From JBGSLA01 sp965602785 (GTDB lineage Bacteria > Desulfobacterota > Desulfobaccia > Desulfobaccales > 0-14-0-80-60-11): a DNA stretch of 12,895 bases. The stretch is taken from assembly GCA_965602785.1 (NCBI GenBank), contig CBFDAH010000073.1, positions 1-12,895 on the forward strand, read 5' to 3'. Position numbers and translations under genes: made by a program. Below are positions 12,759 to 12,895 of this stretch, piece by piece; position 1 is the stretch's first letter, and every line of letters starts with the position of its first letter. The notes under the pieces are model-generated. The model was not told the DNA's origin. It worked only from the letters and a program-made list of their open reading frames with translations, and did no database searches.

Positions 12759-12895
12759 TTATGGCGTCACGATGTTGAACCAGAACTCGAATTTGTCCAA
12801 CAAGGAGACCAGCTCGCCCAGTGCTTCCTTGTTGCCCTGGACTTTGACGTTACCTGAGCTAATTTCCTTATCCAGGCTCGTCTGGCCCAGGATGA
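12759..12895 (-). CDS. Alkyl/aryl sulfatase-like protein, C-terminal end (partial)
   Basis: Only the last 44 residues are inside the window; the gene continues past the right edge. The sequence ends in LDKFEFWFNIVTP, preceded by a KVQGNKEALGELVSLL helix and an ISSGNVKV strand. This matches the C-terminal SCP2-like domain of metallo-beta-lactamase-fold alkyl sulfatases (SdsA1/YjcS/BDS1 type), which typically ends in WFNIVTP. These enzymes hydrolyse the sulfate ester of alkyl sulfates using a dinuclear zinc site; that catalytic domain lies outside the window and cannot be checked. A short terminator follows the stop. Its promoter and operon partners are off the edge. Confidence 0.65.
   Translation of the reverse strand, partial: ILGQTSLDKEISSGNVKVQGNKEALGELVSLLDKFEFWFNIVTP

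Overview
GC-rich bacterial DNA (window about 60% G+C by eye) with clear Shine-Dalgarno sites and bacterial gene spacing. Gene content (a PUFA-synthase-like megasynthase next to YghO/bCerS-like and DUF2156 proteins, and an AAA ATPase with a type II secretion ATPase N-like region) is compatible with an anaerobic Desulfobacterota (former Deltaproteobacteria) type genome. That assignment is inference; no rRNA or marker gene is present to settle it.

Layout. Positions 1-222 carry no supportable gene but hold a nested inverted-repeat element (54-196). A 66-codon gene of unknown function (223-423, minus) is divergent from a three-gene plus-strand operon. The operon begins with an 8-kb gene for a single-chain iterative lipid/polyketide synthase (722-8671). 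Its domain order is degenerate NMO-like barrel, NMO-type enoyl reductase, KS, AT, one ACP, KR and a double-hotdog DH. It continues with a YghO/bacterial-ceramide-synthase-like GNAT-fold protein (8707-9831) and a DUF2156 protein (9849-10754), and ends at a strong intrinsic terminator (10823-10858). Converging on it is an AAA ATPase gene (10878-12347, minus) whose leader can form alternative hairpins. Divergent from the ATPase gene lies a 23-codon hydrophobic mini-gene with a strong ribosome binding site (12579-12650). The window ends in the C-terminus of an alkyl-sulfatase-like gene on the minus strand (12759 to the edge).

How it fits together (inference). The megasynthase carries the activities for repeated condensation and full or partial reduction of a malonyl-derived chain, but no visible thioesterase. 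The two downstream GNAT-superfamily proteins are good candidates for off-loading or further tailoring the acyl chain, for example onto an amine. The operon is therefore a compact candidate pathway for an unusual acyl or N-acyl lipid. Unusual features are the duplicated NMO region with a lost catalytic His in the first copy, a single ACP with Arg in place of the conserved Asp before the phosphopantetheine Ser, and Glu in place of the usual Asp in the second DH hotdog.
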